Made by a program: the position numbers and the translations under genes | Notes under the pieces: generated by a model | Told to the model about the DNA's origin: nothing | What the model saw: the letters and a program-made list of their open reading frames with translations, nothing else | The model's database searches: none | Assembly (NCBI RefSeq): GCF_003268635.1 | Contig: NZ_CP029639.1 | Location: 4,723,501-4,787,500 of the forward strand | Direction: 5' to 3' | Length of the DNA stretch: 64,000 nucleotides | DNA from: Paenibacillus sp. DCT19 | GTDB lineage: Bacteria > Bacillota > Bacilli > Paenibacillales > Paenibacillaceae | Part shown: positions 60,286-64,000 of the stretch, one piece after another | Position numbering within the stretch: the first letter of the stretch is position 1 | How the letters are laid out: the number at the start of each line of letters is the position of its first letter

Positions 60286-61681
60286 TTAATGCTGAACGGA
60301 TTTAGACATTCTTCCAGCTAACCAATAAGTCAATGCACCTGCTACTACAAAGGATACTGCCAATCCTATGCAAGCATGCAATACATTCAATGAGCCTTCT
60401 TCTATGAACAATGGAATCTGGAGCACACTGCCTAGGCTATTTGTGAGGAAAAAAGCTTTCACAGATGTAAGTCCCATATACAATCCCCTACAGCTCCACC
60501 CAGTAGTGCCGAATAAAAGGCTACTCTCATCCTCATATTCACTGCGTAAAGCGCAGGTTCAGGAACACCCAGAACGGCGACGATCGTAGACCATATGGCT
60601 ATTCTTTTCGTTTCACCCTTTCTGCTTCGAAGGGCAACTGCCAGCGCTGCACCCGCATGTCCAATCATAGCAGCTAACATGGCAGGAAGTACAATAGAGT
60701 ACCCATTATAAGTCAACTCCATTATGAGGATTGGCAAAAGCCAGTAGTGTAGTCCAGCAACATACATCAGGGAGAAGATGATGCCCAACAACATTACGCC
60801 AACTACAGGGGAAGACTCCACTAGTGAGCTGATCCAATCTGCTCCAACCTCATCCACGAACTTTCCTACGAAACTTAGAATCACTAACATGAGTGGCACA
60901 ATAATACCTAAGCTTAATACAGAACCCGCTATCCCTTGAAATGCCTTAGGTACCCTGCGGTCTATTTTTCTTTCCAGATGTGATGCTGCCCATACAGCTA
61001 AAATAACCCATGGAACTGCGGCATAGAAGGAAGGTTGTGGAACCATTGTGATACCAAACAAACGAGCTGGTTTCTCACCGTTTAACCACATGGCAACCTC
61101 AGGGTAGAACATGAATCCTCCGATTGTAGCAGCCACATACACATTGCTTCTCAATCGGTAAGCCGTGCTAACGGCGATTAGCACAGGTAGTAGATATACC
61201 GGGGTATTTGCGATCATGCTCAGCAAATTGAATATAGGCTCATCCGTCAACATCGGATCATCGGATATGAGTTGATTCAGTAGTAGAATGATGCCCAACA
61301 GGACCTTAATAAGCCCCGCCCCAAGAATCACGGGCAGTAATGGTCTAAATACATCGGATATAAAATGCAAAACTGAAAAGGATCTCTTTGCCTCAAGCCT
61401 GTTTCCTGTTCTCCATCCTCAATCTTATGTACATAATAGCTGCCCGTAAGGGTGTTGAATACATCTAATGCTACGCTTTCTGATTCTAATTCGATCCGGC
61501 ATCGTTGACCTTCAAGGCGAATATTGGCTGTAAACTGTTTCGTAGAGAGAATAGAAAAGTCCGCCTGAGTCCGATCTTTCAGCACCAGTGTGATTGCCGT
61601 TAGTTCATGCTCTGCGCCTCTAATATTGTCCTCCCCTCCTGTAATTTGCAGAATGTCTAATACAACTTGCCTGTGATTCAT
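60286..61681 (-). pseudogene. PTS EIIBC-like transporter broken by two frameshifts
   Basis: Three overlapping frames together give one EIIB-EIIC protein of about 464 residues. The first (61681-61328) is an EIIB-like domain (ILQITGGEDNIRGAEHELTAITLVLKD). The second (61370-60459) is the EIIC transporter (FISDVFRPLLPVILGAGLIKV, TPVYLLPVLIAVSTAYRL, AGLHYWLLPILIMEL, VLGVPEPALYAVNMRM). The third (to 60286) is the last helices. One base is missing near AAA 61387-61389 (plus-strand TTT) and one in a G4 run near 60486 (V-G-G-L-Y-M-G restored by one G). The EIIB phosphorylation site reads H-E-L-T in place of H-C-A-T, so the phosphocysteine is absent even in the restored protein. Sugar unknown. Confidence 0.82.
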
Positions 61682-61837
61682 GAATATATCTTCTCCTCTT
61701 ACAACGGTAAACCGAGTTATTTAAGTCCTCTATCTATATATCCATTTCCACAAATAAATCACAATAGGATAAATAAACCAATTATAATTGCGCATCTGAG
61801 TATGTACCTAGGTGAAATGAATTATAAGGAAAGAAAA

Positions 61838-61857
61838 AGCCCACGTACTTGTGGGCT
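61838..61857 (-). terminator. Terminator of the diadenylate-cyclase-like gene
   Basis: AGCCCAC (61838-61844) and GTGGGCT (61851-61857) with T5-C-T3 on the minus strand, 30 bp past the stop codon. Confidence 0.85.
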
Positions 61858-61886
61858 CTCAATAATGCTATCCTTTCAAGCAAAAA

Positions 61887-63923
61887 TTAGCTTTTCTCAG
61901 TACCAGTTGCCACCTCCAACTTGGTTGATATAACTTCTCTATGCCCCTCAATTTTTAAAATCATTCTCTCTAACTCATCATTTGGTTGAACTTTCTCATC
62001 AGCTAACAAATCAGAATATAACCTGGAAACTTCTGATAAAATATTTGTGTTTCCTGTAAGTATTTCATCTATTTCTTTAATACTATCTGCATTTTCTGGG
62101 TTCAAAAGATAGGCTCGAACGTGGTCTTTGACCTCACCAATTTTATCCCCTAATACTTTATAACTTTCCGCTCTGTTCAAGTATAAAACATCATCATCTG
62201 GGTCTATCTCTATCGCAGTCGAGTATGAATTAATTTCTTTTTGTAGCATACTCATTCTTTCTACCTCATCCTTAGTTTCTTTAATTAATAAATAGTAGGT
62301 TAGACCTTTACTATTATACCAATCACTTAGATTAGCTTTCACATGATTACTCAAATTAGAATTATTAGTAGCCTGTTCATATAGACCTAAGCTCTTAAAG
62401 AGCATTTTTTTATTTTCAGTTTTATTCAATCCTTCAGCCATCTTGCCATATGCCCTAGCGGCATTCGCGTAGTAGAATGGCTTGTCATCTACATCATCAA
62501 GGCTAATTGCAGTCTCGAAAATACCAGCAGCTTCCGAGAAGTGTCCTAATGAGAAGTAGCATAAACCTTGCCAGTTGTAATACTTCGCTGGTATGAAAGA
62601 ATTTCCGGCAATATCAAAAGCTTTATCAAAATAAACTCTTGCCTTATCATATTTCTCTTTTGATTCTAACTTTCTAGCCAGTGTAAAATAACAATGAAAA
62701 TCAGAAACTTTAAGTTTACTCAACTCTTTCTCTTTCTCATTGAAGAGATCATCAAATTCTGATTTTTCATGTTCTTGATCCAGAAAATCAACCATCTCCT
62801 CTATCAATGTGAGTACTTGCTCTCCATCATCCAATGAGGGGATCACATCGATCATTCCATCTTCTGATATAATGACAATAATACATTTTTTTCCGAATCC
62901 CTCTAATTTTGAATAGTAGCGATAAGCAGAATTATATCTTGCTCCACGGCTAGCATCCCCTTGCCTCTCTTGAGCGATACCATCGAGTATAACGCCAATT
63001 GCATGACATTCTCCGCTCGTATCAAAATAAATTGCGCCATCAATAGCTGTCAAAAACTTGATGTGATTGGGATCAACTATTGTGGGCTCGATTAATGTAG
63101 ACTGTTTCTTTAATTTAACAAGTTCTTCATCTGCTGTAGCACGATCAGTAATAACCACCATTGTTCCATGATGCTGCTCACGAGCCTTTCGTATCACCTG
63201 CTCCAAATTAAATACACTTTCATCCATTAAAGATGAATTCTCATCTTTAAATTGTTCTTGGATGATAGATATCATGCGTTCTGATGTGTATCCTTCCTCC
63301 CCAAGCTTTGGATTCTTGAAAATAACAGATACTAACATATCATCTTTCATTCTAAGATCATTATTTGAACGATAAACTAGCTGTCCCTCATCAACAATAA
63401 GTTGACCCTCATTAGAAAGATGCTCAGTAAAATTAATATAGCTAAGACTATATTTAGATATACCTTTGAAATCGATCCGAAAGTGGAATTTCCCCATTAA
63501 TCTGGGCCACTGAACCTCTCCTAGACCATACACATGATCACCATCTGAAATCAGATACAGATGTTTCTCAATATTTGTTAGTTCGAGTAATTTTCTAATT
63601 CGTTTAGCATCCTCTAAACTTATTAAATCATCTGCTTTAAACTTAATCGAAAATTTCACTGAGCCAGTCTGCTTTTGATTCTCAATCTCTGATTTCTCTA
63701 GAAACAATATGGAGCCGAATGGATTGGCTCCCTCATATGTCTTTGTGGATATATCATCAATTTTGTCCAATAAGTTATTAATATAATATTCACTTCTAAG
63801 TTTATTTTGATGCTCAATTTCATAGCTTTCACCGTATTTGAGTATCGTTTGCATTTTCCCAAAAAATAATCGAACTACTCTTCTCATAAATTGAAGCTCA
63901 TCTTCATTGTACTTCTTGCTCAA
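61887..63923 (-). CDS. Diadenylate-cyclase (DisA_N/DAC)-like domain protein with TPR repeats
   Basis: A 678-residue soluble protein, no signal or membrane segments. Residues 1-220 are a beta-rich N-terminal domain resembling the sensor domains found before DAC domains (name uncertain). Residues about 225-375 match the DAC fold: AREQHHGTMVVITD (245-260), AIDGAIYF (Asp295-Gly-Ala), GVILDG (310-315) and the nucleotide motif DASRGARYNSAYRY (323-336). DisA/CdaA have G-T-R-H-R there; here it is G-A-R-Y-N, so one Arg and the His are changed. Residues about 405-615 hold five or so TPR units (YYNWQGLCYFSLGHFSEAAGIFETAISL, NRAESYKVLGDKIGEVKDHVRAYLLNP). The gene is clearly more AT-rich than its neighbours. 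Its upstream region runs off the window. It may make or bind a cyclic dinucleotide. Confidence 0.8.
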   Translation of the reverse strand: MSKKYNEDELQFMRRVVRLFFGKMQTILKYGESYEIEHQNKLRSEYYINNLLDKIDDISTKTYEGANPFGSILFLEKSEIENQKQTGSVKFSIKFKADDLISLEDAKRIRKLLELTNIEKHLYLISDGDHVYGLGEVQWPRLMGKFHFRIDFKGISKYSLSYINFTEHLSNEGQLIVDEGQLVYRSNNDLRMKDDMLVSVIFKNPKLGEEGYTSERMISIIQEQFKDENSSLMDESVFNLEQVIRKAREQHHGTMVVITDRATADEELVKLKKQSTLIEPTIVDPNHIKFLTAIDGAIYFDTSGECHAIGVILDGIAQERQGDASRGARYNSAYRYYSKLEGFGKKCIIVIISEDGMIDVIPSLDDGEQVLTLIEEMVDFLDQEHEKSEFDDLFNEKEKELSKLKVSDFHCYFTLARKLESKEKYDKARVYFDKAFDIAGNSFIPAKYYNWQGLCYFSLGHFSEAAGIFETAISLDDVDDKPFYYANAARAYGKMAEGLNKTENKKMLFKSLGLYEQATNNSNLSNHVKANLSDWYNSKGLTYYLLIKETKDEVERMSMLQKEINSYSTAIEIDPDDDVLYLNRAESYKVLGDKIGEVKDHVRAYLLNPENADSIKEIDEILTGNTNILSEVSRLYSDLLADEKVQPNDELERMILKIEGHREVISTKLEVATGTEKS

Positions 63924-64000
63924 TATTTTTTCTGTAGAAATCTCAGATTGAGATACTAGTTTTAACCTACTGTCGGCAAAAAAGTCTAAGAAAAAATAAT

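Overview
The window looks like chromosomal DNA of a Paenibacillus-type, spore-forming, Gram-positive soil bacterium. The evidence is an uninterrupted sigK gene, a collagen-like BclB-type spore-surface protein, plant-polysaccharide hydrolases (GH43 with CBM6/CBM36-like modules, GH5), FecCD/AraC-type siderophore uptake genes, strong AGGAGG ribosome sites with frequent TTG/GTG starts, and a moderate GC content. No rRNA, tRNA, CRISPR array, insertion sequence or phage was seen.

Layout. 1-2.3 kb: divergent FecCD permease and siderophore-binding lipoprotein around a Fur box. 2.8-12.9 kb: amino-acid permease, sigK, a kinase/Thg1-like pair, an MFS exporter, an unknown secreted protein with a small membrane protein, an ADP-ribosylglycohydrolase, and a HAD phosphatase followed by mannitol-1-phosphate dehydrogenase. 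13-17.9 kb: envelope genes (lipoprotein, YkyA-like, polysaccharide deacetylase), an EamA exporter and a two-domain sulfurtransferase. 17.9-22.2 kb: accessory zone with a CPBP protease/TetR pair and a frameshifted acetamidase, each bounded by decayed copies of the sulfurtransferase 3' end. 22.2-25.5 kb: XRE/DUF2975 pair and a large secreted protein. 25.5-30.5 kb: iron-regulated island with an AraC regulator carrying a substrate-binding domain, a siderophore-binding lipoprotein, and an AraC protein fused in frame to a second binding lipoprotein with a perfect Fur box inside the reading frame. 30.7-36.1 kb: PEBP, LysR, GH43, a chloramphenicol acetyltransferase with a complete translational attenuator, and an unknown gene. 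36.3-38.5 kb: collagen-like spore protein and a paralogue of its head domain. 38.9-43.3 kb: two TetR-controlled operons (flavoproteins; alpha/beta hydrolase) and an SDR lacking the usual Tyr. 43.4-51.5 kb: GH5 cellulase, LRR-like protein, two divergent chemoreceptors and an aminotransferase. 51.7-60.1 kb: second iron island (double-length FecCD permease, binding proteins, ferredoxin reductase-like flavoprotein, AraC regulator) with CueP-like and V4R genes between. 60.3-61.7 kb: broken PTS transporter. 61.9-63.9 kb: AT-rich gene for a diadenylate-cyclase-like domain fused to TPR repeats.

How the genes fit together. Ferric-siderophore acquisition dominates. Six Fur-type boxes control four binding-protein genes, permeases, and AraC regulators that probably sense ferric siderophore through their own binding domains. 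No ABC ATPase is fully present (one may begin at the left edge), so these importers probably share an ATPase encoded elsewhere. Three loci (acetamidase, binding protein at 58 kb, PTS) are broken by 1-nt losses, all placed by reading-frame comparison in short homopolymers, so both real decay and sequencing error must be considered. All calls come from reading the sequence; no database search was run.
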